Positions 8,463-15,604 of a stretch of 64,000 nucleotides of DNA are shown here, one piece after another. Each line of letters opens with the position of its first letter. The first letter of the stretch is position 1. The stretch spans positions 186,001 through 250,000 of the forward strand of contig JAPLDJ010000009.1 of assembly GCA_026391805.1 (NCBI GenBank), written 5' to 3'. A program made the position numbers and the translations under genes. The notes under the pieces are model-generated. The model saw only the letters and a program-made list of their open reading frames with translations. It had not been told where the DNA came from and searched no databases. The stretch comes from Bacteroidota bacterium (GTDB taxonomy: Bacteria > Bacteroidota > Bacteroidia > Bacteroidales > FEN-979).

Positions 8463-9592
8463 CACAGCCTGTTCATGAATTGTTTTACCATGATGTCTTT
8501 CCATTCTGCGAAAGTTCCTTCCGCGATCTTTGCCCGTGCCGTCTTCATCAGCCACATGTAAAATCCGAGGTTATGGATCGTGGCAATCATCGCGGCAAGG
8601 ATCTCTTTTGCAATGAAGAGATGCCGCAGGTAAGCCTTCGAATATTCATGATCGGGGAAGACCTCGCCTTCGCCATCCAGCGCCGAAAAGTCATCCTTCC
8701 ACTTTTCGTTCCGGATGTTGATGATCCCGTTGCGTGTGAAGAGCATGCCATTCCTACCGTTCCGGGTCGGGATCACACAGTCGAACATATCGATGCCGAG
8801 GGCAATGCTTTCCAGGATGTTTGCGGGTGTACCAACGCCCATCAGGTAACGTGGTTTTTCTTTTGGCAGGATCGCGCAAACCTCGCCGGTCATCTCATAC
8901 ATCACCTCGGCGGGTTCTCCGACAGACAATCCCCCGATGGCATTTCCTCCGGCATTCTTTGAAGCGATGAATTCGGCCGAACGCTTCCGGAGGTCGCTGT
9001 AAACACTGCCCTGGACGATCGGGAAAAGGCTCTGCGCATAGCCGTGCGGACATTCTGTTTGTTCGAAATGATCCAGGCAGCGGTTCAGCCAGCGGTGCGT
9101 TCGCTCCATCGACCGCTTTGCATAATCATATTCACAGGGAAAAGGGGTGCATTCGTCAAAGGCCATGATGATATCGGCGCCCAGGCTCCGCTGGATGTCG
9201 ATGGCACGTTCCGGCGTGAAGGTATGCCTTGAGCCGTCGATGTGCGACTGGAAGATTACACCGGTGTCGGTGAATTTGCGGATATCAGCCAGCGAATAGA
9301 TCTGGAATCCGCCGCTGTCGGTCAGCATCGGACGGTTCCAGCCGTTGAATTTCTGGATGCCGCCTGCCTTTTCAACGATATCAACCCCCGGACGAAGGTA
9401 AAGATGGTAGGTGTTTGCAAGTAATATCTGCGACCGGATATCCTCCCTCAGCTCCTTTATGTGAAGTGCTTTCACGGCGCCGGCCGTCCCCACCGGCATG
9501 AAGACCGGGGTTTCGACATCACCGTGGGCAGTGCTGATCACACCCGCACGGGCAGATGAGTTCGGATCGGAAGCGATGATCTTGAATTCCAT
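8462..9592 (-). CDS. tgt: Queuine/preQ1 tRNA-ribosyltransferase
   Basis: Exchanges guanine-34 of GUN-anticodon tRNAs for preQ1 in queuosine synthesis. Motifs include LANTYHLYLRPG, the nucleophile region LTDSGGFQIYSL, MAFDECTPFP, the GGLSVGEP loop and FDCVIPTRNGRNGMLFT. The ATG at 9592 is preferred over an upstream ATG at 9616, because family N-termini begin with a strand like MEFKIIASD. The C-terminal zinc site (normally CxCxxC plus His) has no cysteines: the aligned stretch is GEVFPDHEYSKAYLRHL. From memory this substitution is shared by other Bacteroidota Tgt proteins. It is coupled to the downstream permease gene. Confidence 0.93.
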   Translation of the reverse strand: MEFKIIASDPNSSARAGVISTAHGDVETPVFMPVGTAGAVKALHIKELREDIRSQILLANTYHLYLRPGVDIVEKAGGIQKFNGWNRPMLTDSGGFQIYSLADIRKFTDTGVIFQSHIDGSRHTFTPERAIDIQRSLGADIIMAFDECTPFPCEYDYAKRSMERTHRWLNRCLDHFEQTECPHGYAQSLFPIVQGSVYSDLRKRSAEFIASKNAGGNAIGGLSVGEPAEVMYEMTGEVCAILPKEKPRYLMGVGTPANILESIALGIDMFDCVIPTRNGRNGMLFTRNGIINIRNEKWKDDFSALDGEGEVFPDHEYSKAYLRHLFIAKEILAAMIATIHNLGFYMWLMKTARAKIAEGTFAEWKDIMVKQFMNRL

Positions 9593-9654
9593 GAAGGAAA
9601 TGAACAGATCCGTCACCGGTTCTGTCGGTTAATAAGGTGTTATCAAATTTTTAA

Positions 9655-9662
9655 CAAAGGTA
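9655..9662 (-). promoter_or_regulatory. -7 box candidate for tgt-lptFG
   Basis: On the minus strand TACCTTTG matches TAnnTTTG, 63 bp upstream of the tgt ATG. No clear TTG -33 element is seen. It sits back to back with a plus-strand candidate at 9685. Confidence 0.4.
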
Positions 9663-9684
9663 GATTTTATTCGGTTATTTGAGA

Positions 9685-9692
9685 TAATTTTG
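9685..9692 (+). promoter_or_regulatory. -7 box candidate for the glycosyltransferase-sigma operon
   Basis: TAATTTTG matches the Bacteroidota -7 pattern, 29 bp before the glycosyltransferase start. The -33 element is not obvious. Confidence 0.4.
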
Positions 9693-9720
9693 TCCTGACA
9701 TTCCTGTTAAATGATGTTAA

Positions 9721-10854
9721 ATGCTTGACGGTTACTTTGCTCCCGGAGGGTTTTCTTTTGCCCTCCTTTTGATCTTCATCGCTTTTTTCATTCTGCAGAT
9801 TTTCTATTATGGTTTCTTTTTCCTGCGGTTTGTAAGGTACCGCGTACCGGAAGAAAAGGTCACCCCTGAAGGTGTTTCTGTCGTGATTTGTGCCCGGAAT
9901 GAATACATGCAGCTCAAAGAGAACCTCCCTCTGATCCTCGGACAGGATTATCCCGTTTACGAGGTGGTCGTTGTGAACCATGCCTCCGACGATGATTCAG
10001 CCCACCTGCTCTCCCAAATGGCCGATGAATACCCGAAGCTGAAGATCGTGGAGATCAGGGAAAATCTCAATTTCTTTGAAGGAAAGAAATTCCCCCTTTC
10101 GATCGGGATAAAATCCGCCTCTTATGATCTTGTACTCCTGACCGATGCCGACTGCCGTCCGGCCGGATCCGGATGGATCGCCCATATGGCTAAGGGCTTC
10201 ACAAAGGAGAAGGAAATCGTTCTCGGTTATGGCGCTTACAATGATACCGGCACCTTCCTGAACCGGCTGATCCGTTTCGACACCGTTCACATCGCCCTTC
10301 AGTACCTCTCCTATGCTCTTGCAGGAATACCATACATGGGCGTTGGAAGGAATATGGCCTACCGGAAATCGCTTTTCTATGAAAAGAAGGGATTTACTTC
10401 CCATTATATGATCCGTTCGGGCGATGATGATCTTTTCATCAACCGTGCGGCAAACAGGAAAAACTCAAATGTGGTCATCGATCCTGAAAGCTTTACCTTT
10501 TCAAAGGCCAAAAAGAGCTTCCGGGAGTGGTGGATACAGAAGAAAAGGCACCTTTCCACCGGGCGTTATTACCGGCCGGCACACAAATTCCTGCTGGGCC
10601 TCTATTCGCTCAGCATGGTACTCTGGTATGCAACCTTTGCCGCCCTCCTGGCGCTGGATTATACGATCCTCTTTGTTCTTGCGTTATTCATCCTTAGGCT
10701 GGCCGTGCAGCTGGTCATCTTCCGCAAGACCCTGACCCGCCTGAACGAAAAAGGCATCTGGTTACTGGTCCCATTTTTCGAGATCATCCTGATCCTGTTG
10801 AATATAGTTTTATCCGTATCCCGGTCAATGTCAAAAGAGGCGACATGGAAGTAG
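9721..10854 (+). CDS. Membrane glycosyltransferase family 2
   Basis: Family 2 inverting glycosyltransferase anchored in the inner membrane, probably making a surface or envelope glycan; the substrate is unknown. There is one N-terminal helix (about 10-35), a GT-A domain (about 48-280), and three C-terminal helices (about 290-370). Visible catalytic features are ICARNE, VVVNHASDDD, the DxD motif in LLTDADCRP, RSGDDDLFINR, and QKKRHLSTG, which resembles the QxxRW motif of processive enzymes with His in place of Trp. The stop codon overlaps the start of the downstream sigma factor by 10 bp, so the two are co-translated. Confidence 0.85.
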   Translation: MLDGYFAPGGFSFALLLIFIAFFILQIFYYGFFFLRFVRYRVPEEKVTPEGVSVVICARNEYMQLKENLPLILGQDYPVYEVVVVNHASDDDSAHLLSQMADEYPKLKIVEIRENLNFFEGKKFPLSIGIKSASYDLVLLTDADCRPAGSGWIAHMAKGFTKEKEIVLGYGAYNDTGTFLNRLIRFDTVHIALQYLSYALAGIPYMGVGRNMAYRKSLFYEKKGFTSHYMIRSGDDDLFINRAANRKNSNVVIDPESFTFSKAKKSFREWWIQKKRHLSTGRYYRPAHKFLLGLYSLSMVLWYATFAALLALDYTILFVLALFILRLAVQLVIFRKTLTRLNEKGIWLLVPFFEIILILLNIVLSVSRSMSKEATWK

Positions 10855-11453
10855 GCTCCCATCTTACCGAAAAAGCGCGGCGCGACTATGTTCTCGTGCA
10901 GCAGGCTTTGAACGACGGCGATCAGAAGGCCTATGCGGAGCTGCTGAACAACTACCGCGATTCGCTCTATTTCATGCTGCTGAAGATGACCAACAACCCC
11001 GAAGATGCCGATGACCTGACCATCGAAGCGTTCGGTAAAGCCTTCAAGAACCTCCACCAGTACACGGCAGAGTATGCCTTCAGCACCTGGCTATTCAGGA
11101 TCGCTGCCAACAACTGTATTGATTTCATGCGCAAGCACCGCCGCCTCCAGTTCACTTCCGGCGTGAATGCCGATGGCGAAGAATCAGAAGATCATCCCTC
11201 CAACCTGCCGAGTCCAAACCCCGGTCCGGAAGAGCAGATCATTGCCAAGCAGAAGGTCAAACTGATGCGGGATGTGGTTGAAAAGCTCAAGCCCCATTAC
11301 CGGATGCTCATCGAAATGCGTTACTTCAAAGAGCTTTCCTACGAAGAGATCGCCGTCCAGCTCGATCTCCCAATGGGGACCGTCAAGGCCCAGCTCTTCC
11401 GCGCCCGCGAGTTCCTCTACGAGATCCTGAAGGATGCCGAAGGGCGGATCTAA
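10845..11453 (+). CDS. ECF-type RNA polymerase sigma factor
   Basis: Sigma-70 family, group 4. Region 2 spans about residues 25-95 (LLKMTNNPEDADDLTIEAF, FSTWLFRIAANNCIDFMR). A charged linker (about 100-130) is followed by region 4 (about 135-195), with RMLIEMRYFKELSYEEIA and a helix-turn-helix ending MGTVKAQLFRARE. It overlaps the glycosyltransferase gene and has no anti-sigma gene downstream, unlike the sigma factor at 32205. The regulon cannot be told from the sequence. Confidence 0.92.
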   Translation: MEVGSHLTEKARRDYVLVQQALNDGDQKAYAELLNNYRDSLYFMLLKMTNNPEDADDLTIEAFGKAFKNLHQYTAEYAFSTWLFRIAANNCIDFMRKHRRLQFTSGVNADGEESEDHPSNLPSPNPGPEEQIIAKQKVKLMRDVVEKLKPHYRMLIEMRYFKELSYEEIAVQLDLPMGTVKAQLFRAREFLYEILKDAEGRI

Positions 11454-11912
11454 CGCAGAATGCAGGATGCAGGATATTGCACTTTACACTTCAGATCTCA
11501 CACGTCAGACTTCTGACTTCTGACTTCTGACTTCTAACTTCTGATTTCTGACCTCATTTTCCTCTAACCAGAGTAAAATTAATATCCACCCCTCAAACCG
11601 GATCTCGTTTTTTTTCACTATATTTGGTTGATGCTATGGAAATATTTCAACCACCGTCAATACAGCAAAATCCAATAGACATGTTCCACTTTCAACTATC
11701 CAAATCAAAATATATCATCAATCTTTTTGCCTTTCAATTATATCAATGTTTAAAACCAAAATAAATTACATAAGAACTGATAACTCAGTAGGAGATTTTA
11801 TTGGGCATTTCTGACTTACAAGAAAAAATTAACGTGGAGAACAATGCCCACTCCACTAAAAGGCCGGATACCGAAAAGCCAAGAGAGTAGGAAAACAAAA
11901 TACTGAAACAAT
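11454..11912. other. Long spacer: mosaic repeat, then AT-rich DNA with an inverted repeat
   Basis: The first 100 bp (about 11455-11555) are short-period repeats: ATGCAGGATGCAGGAT, GCACTTTACACTTCAG, and several copies of the 10-bp unit TGACTTCTGA. After that the sequence becomes AT-rich with no evident gene. An inverted repeat TGGGCATT (11802-11809) / AATGCCCA (11843-11850) with a 33-nt loop lies about 60 bp before the HEAT gene. It may be a terminator-like or recombination-type structure; its function is unknown. Confidence 0.55.
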
Positions 11913-12614
11913 ATGGAAACTGTAAAAAACAAATCAAACTTTTTTGAAGAAGTCAACCGGACATGGATAATGTTAATAATACGCTTCGGATGGCTGGCGC
12001 TGATTTTCATGGGATATAAGATTTATACTAGTATAAATACAAATCCTGAATTTAGTTTCTTAAAAGGTGTTCTTGTTTTCATAATAGGTGGATTGGGGGC
12101 ACTGGTGATTGCTTATTTTATTGCATTGATTATTACTCCTTTAATTGGTTTGGATAAAAAGAGAATTCTGAAACTAGAAGCTGGAAAAAAAGTCAATCCT
12201 TTATTAGGGTATATTCATACCGGGTCAACGTCAGAGTTATGGCGATTAGCATGTGATGCTATTGTGAGATTAGGTAATGCTAACGTACCATTGTTACTTG
12301 CAGCCTTGAACAAAGAAACTTGCCCTGTAAATAATCCTGTTACTGGTTCTAAGTTAGCATCAAATTCAAATATAAGAGCTGGTGCAGCTTACTGTTTAGG
12401 GAAGCTAAAAGAACCTTCAGCTGTCTATCCTTTAATTGCAGCCCTTAATGACAATGAAAATTATGTTCGCTATTGTGCATGTCAAGCTTTAGGTGAACTT
12501 GGTGATAAAAATGCTATAGAAAAATTAGAAGAAATCGGTCAAAATGATAACGATGATAAAATAAAAAATATGGCAAAAAAAGCAATAGCGAGTATTAATC
12601 TTTTAGGGAAATAA
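11913..12614 (+). CDS. Membrane protein with HEAT repeats
   Basis: A 233-residue protein with two N-terminal membrane helices (about 20-40 and 48-80) followed by a cytosolic alpha-solenoid of HEAT/PBS-lyase-type repeats (about 105-230: ELWRLACDAIVRLGN, IRAGAAYCLGKLKEPSAV, NYVRYCACQALGELGDKNAI). Such repeats are protein-interaction scaffolds, and no catalytic motif is present. Codon use is strongly AT-biased compared with the genes on both sides of the accessory stretch, which suggests acquisition. Function unknown. Confidence 0.75.
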   Translation: METVKNKSNFFEEVNRTWIMLIIRFGWLALIFMGYKIYTSINTNPEFSFLKGVLVFIIGGLGALVIAYFIALIITPLIGLDKKRILKLEAGKKVNPLLGYIHTGSTSELWRLACDAIVRLGNANVPLLLAALNKETCPVNNPVTGSKLASNSNIRAGAAYCLGKLKEPSAVYPLIAALNDNENYVRYCACQALGELGDKNAIEKLEEIGQNDNDDKIKNMAKKAIASINLLGK

Positions 12615-12708
12615 ATAACATAAACATTAGTGTTTGTTTAATATTTCTTATTATCTATGTAGTAAGCGTGTTAATTAAGTTTTAAACCCTTTACAAAAAA
12701 CGAAAATC

Positions 12709-13128
12709 ATGGAAAATGTTGTCACAAATTCAGCAAACGAACAATTAGATGTGCTTTCGTTATTGGCTCCGAAATGGAAAAGGGGCATAAACTTAATCAT
12801 TGATCTAATTGTAATTACTGGGATTTTAAAGCTAGTGTCTTTAACATTAGAAAGTCATGAAGATCTAATTCAGTTTTGGATTTTCGGCATAACCGTTTTC
12901 TTCATGTACTTTATTTTTTTCGAAACCATTAATGGGAAAACTATTGGAAAGATAATAACCCGGACAAAGGTTGTCGATAATTTAATGGAAGTTCCTTCCT
13001 TCAAGAAAGCATGTATTCGTACGATTTGCAGAAATCTTCCATTTGAACCAATTTCGGGATTTCTTGGGATTCCATGGCATGATTCCCTTTCACGCACATA
13101 TGTTATTAATGATCATCCTATGCAATGA
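12709..13128 (+). CDS. RDD family membrane protein
   Basis: Small polytopic protein (139 residues) with the RDD fold: a helix with conserved Arg/Asp (KRGINLIIDLIVITGILKL, about 24-45), a second helix (about 57-75), and the ETINGKTIGKIITRTKVVD motif followed by ICRNLPFEPIS. RDD proteins are poorly understood; some act in ion or small-molecule transport. The gene is AT-rich like its neighbour and may be part of the same acquired block. Confidence 0.85.
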   Translation: MENVVTNSANEQLDVLSLLAPKWKRGINLIIDLIVITGILKLVSLTLESHEDLIQFWIFGITVFFMYFIFFETINGKTIGKIITRTKVVDNLMEVPSFKKACIRTICRNLPFEPISGFLGIPWHDSLSRTYVINDHPMQ

Positions 13129-13467
13129 TATCGGAAAAGTACTCTATAGGTTAATTATTGATAAAATCTTTCTGAAAAATATTCTGATATGACTGGCCGG
13201 TAATCATAATGCAAGTTAAGTCCGTAAGGAAAGTCGTTGGAGCTTTTAAACATTACAAAGTAGGTCAAATATAAACTCAGCTAAACCCGCATTACAGCTG
13301 GCCGGCGGGCATTATGGATAAGTTCGAAAAATAATATCCCGTTAAATAAAGGCTGACCACCTAATGTGACAAAAAAATTATTTAATAGTGTGGAGACCAG
13401 AATCCACTCTAAAAATTGGACGATACTGAAAAGTCATTGAGTAGAAAGTAATACAAAAATAAAAAAT
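13129..13467. other. AT-rich spacer with an inverted-repeat motif
   Basis: No gene recognised in these 339 bp. A GC-rich island at about 13284-13316 stands out: CCCGC (13286-13290) pairs with GCGGG (13305-13309), each followed by CATTA. A comparable inverted repeat lies upstream of the neighbouring cassette-like genes. The rest is AT-rich, with no promoter match I would defend. Confidence 0.5.
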
Positions 13468-13902
13468 ATGAAAAAATTATCATACATAATAATTCCACTT
13501 TTCGCTTTTGTTTGTTTCTCGTGTAATAATACATCAGAAAAAAACAATGCTAAAGAAAATGGCAAGGATTCTATTAATGAAACTGTAAAAACACAATCTA
13601 AGCAAGTTGAAAAAAGAACGGATATCAAAGAAGCATTTGATCTAGGCAAACTTGAGTTGAAATTTACGGCGCTTGAGAACGGGAAGGTTTTAGAAATTTC
13701 TGTCCTGAATCTGACAACTGATCCATTATCTCTTTTCATTGCTGTTGGCACTACATCGTTCACGGAAAATATTGCAATCATAACTACAGAAAAACAAAAT
13801 ATTGATATCCCTGCTAAGGAGAAGTCAACATTTAAGGTTAATCAGAAGCCTGGGGGCATGATCGGAGGCAGTGTTACAATGAGGAAAAATCTTAAAAAGT
13901 AA
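13468..13902 (+). CDS. Hypothetical lipoprotein
   Basis: A 144-residue protein with a lipoprotein signal (about 1-19, lipobox FVCFSC), then a polar Asn/Lys-rich tether (about 20-55), then a small beta-rich domain (about 60-140). I do not recognise the family. The domain has strand-like stretches (LELKFTALENGKVLEISVLN, STFKVNQKP) that resemble an Ig-like or DUF-type adhesion domain. AT-rich, orphan, probably on the periplasmic or outer face. Confidence 0.65.
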   Translation: MKKLSYIIIPLFAFVCFSCNNTSEKNNAKENGKDSINETVKTQSKQVEKRTDIKEAFDLGKLELKFTALENGKVLEISVLNLTTDPLSLFIAVGTTSFTENIAIITTEKQNIDIPAKEKSTFKVNQKPGGMIGGSVTMRKNLKK

Positions 13903-14014
13903 AGACCTGATACGATGGATGTTTTTATAAATGATATTCCATGGTTATGATTGGTGATGCAATTGCAGGGTTTTTTAAATTTATTGGCAATAGAATCTTA
14001 AATCCCCCCACGAC

Positions 14015-15400
14015 ATGAAAACACTTCTTTACATTCTAACATTCTTTATTCCGGTTGTTGTTTGCGGGCAGTTAAACCGGTATGAATCTTCGCCATTGGA
14101 TTATCTCTGGGTGAATGTGGGAAATGCCTGTTTTTCACCCGGAAGATGTTATTGGCCAAGCCTGGCCTTCAACTCCTCGGGCCAGCCATGCCTGGCTTTT
14201 CGGGATCATGAAAATGGCCGCAAAGTCACTGTAATGCAATTTGACGGGACCAATTGGTTGACGATCGGGCCAGCTGGTTTTAATGAAGGTCCGACAGATT
14301 ATATCAGCCTGGCCTTTGGCCCGTCAGGTGAACCTTATGTGGCATTCCTGGATTCTGCGTACTCCCTCAAAGCCAGTGTTATGAAATTTGATAACACCAA
14401 TTGGGTCTACGTAGGATCGCGAGGGTTCTCAGATATACATGCGAACTATACAAGCCTCGCCTTTAGCCCCTCCGGTGAGCCGTATGTAGCATTTGGGGGT
14501 CACTGTGCTTATAATAATACCACCGTGATGAGATTCGACGGGACCAGTTGGGTGTATGTGGGGGCAGTTGCATTTTCAGCCGGATCAGGCTTGTTTATGA
14601 GCCTCGCCTTTGACCCCACAGGTCAACCTTATGTGGCTTATCAAGATGCTGGAAATTTGTTTAAGTCGACAGTCATGAAATTTGACGGGACCAACTGGGT
14701 AAATGTAGGTTCACCGGGATTTTCAGCCGGCGAAGCTTATTGGACCTGCCTTGACTTCACCCCTTCCGGTGAACCATATGTGTCTTATATGGATCAGGCA
14801 AATTCCTATAAAGCCTCTGTAATGAAATTTGATGGAACCAACTGGGTATATGTCGGAGGAACACCGGGTGTCACGGAAGGACAGGCTGTGAATCCAAGCC
14901 TGGCTATTAGTCCGTCGGGAGAACCATACCTGGCGTTCGTGGATTATGCTCATACGTATAACGCATCCGTAATGAAATTTGACGGAACCAGCTGGGTGTA
15001 TGTGGGATCACCGGGATTCTCCCCGGAATACGTTCAATATACCACGCTTGCGTTCAGTCCGTCCGGCAATCCCCATGTTGCTTACTATGAGCCTAACAAT
15101 TTCTCTAAAGCCTCTGTAATGAAATATGATGATGTTAACGCAGGAATAAATGAACCACAGGAACCGGGGTTAAATCTTTATCCCAATCCTGCAACAAATT
15201 ATCTGACCATTGATCTTAAAAAGGTTCCTGGTATTGTTAAAAACATTGAAGTTTACAATCTGACAGGGGAAAAGATCTTCGAAATTCAATCCCGTGAAGA
15301 CAGGATAAATATAGACGTTGAAAAGTATCCTGCCGGAATTTATATCGTCAGGTTAAGAACTGAAAGTTCAAATCAAATTGGAAAGTTTTGTAAGAATTGA
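14015..15400 (+). CDS. T9SS-exported repeat protein
   Basis: Secreted surface protein of 461 residues: signal peptide (about 1-18), then about seven tandem repeats of roughly 49 residues (consensus SLAFSPSGEPYVAF ... VMKFDGTNWVYVG), then a T9SS type A sorting domain (about 385-461, LNLYPNPATNYLTI, PAGIYIVRL). The DNA period is about 147 bp. The repeats probably form a beta-propeller-like fold. It ends GKFCKN instead of the usual KFVK, and this Cys near the terminus is odd. Function unknown. Confidence 0.85.
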   Translation: MKTLLYILTFFIPVVVCGQLNRYESSPLDYLWVNVGNACFSPGRCYWPSLAFNSSGQPCLAFRDHENGRKVTVMQFDGTNWLTIGPAGFNEGPTDYISLAFGPSGEPYVAFLDSAYSLKASVMKFDNTNWVYVGSRGFSDIHANYTSLAFSPSGEPYVAFGGHCAYNNTTVMRFDGTSWVYVGAVAFSAGSGLFMSLAFDPTGQPYVAYQDAGNLFKSTVMKFDGTNWVNVGSPGFSAGEAYWTCLDFTPSGEPYVSYMDQANSYKASVMKFDGTNWVYVGGTPGVTEGQAVNPSLAISPSGEPYLAFVDYAHTYNASVMKFDGTSWVYVGSPGFSPEYVQYTTLAFSPSGNPHVAYYEPNNFSKASVMKYDDVNAGINEPQEPGLNLYPNPATNYLTIDLKKVPGIVKNIEVYNLTGEKIFEIQSREDRINIDVEKYPAGIYIVRLRTESSNQIGKFCKN

Positions 15401-15604
15401 AATCAGTAATCAGTGATCCGGGAAAATCTGGCAGGTATGTGCAACTTATCGACATCCGCATCAAATAAGAAAAGCAATGCGTTTATGCGGGCGTTAGCAA
15501 CAAGGCGAATAAAATACTGGTAGAAAATAATAGCGATAAAAGTCAGATTTGAGGGTGACAGAAAATACAAATTCAACCTGCGCTTTATTTAATCCCATTC
15601 ATTC
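15401..15604. other. Spacer with attC-like inverted repeat
   Basis: No gene. CCGCAT (15456-15461) is complementary to ATGCGG (15485-15490), which is followed directly by GCGTTAGC (15491-15498). The arrangement resembles degenerate cassette-recombination sites, but the core does not fit the classical integron GTTRRRY consensus. Confidence 0.35.

Noticed and set aside
15485-15500. Integron attC site
   Set aside because: GCGTTAGC and the inverted repeat are suggestive, but the core does not fit GTTRRRY and no integrase is in the window; kept only as a low-weight observation.
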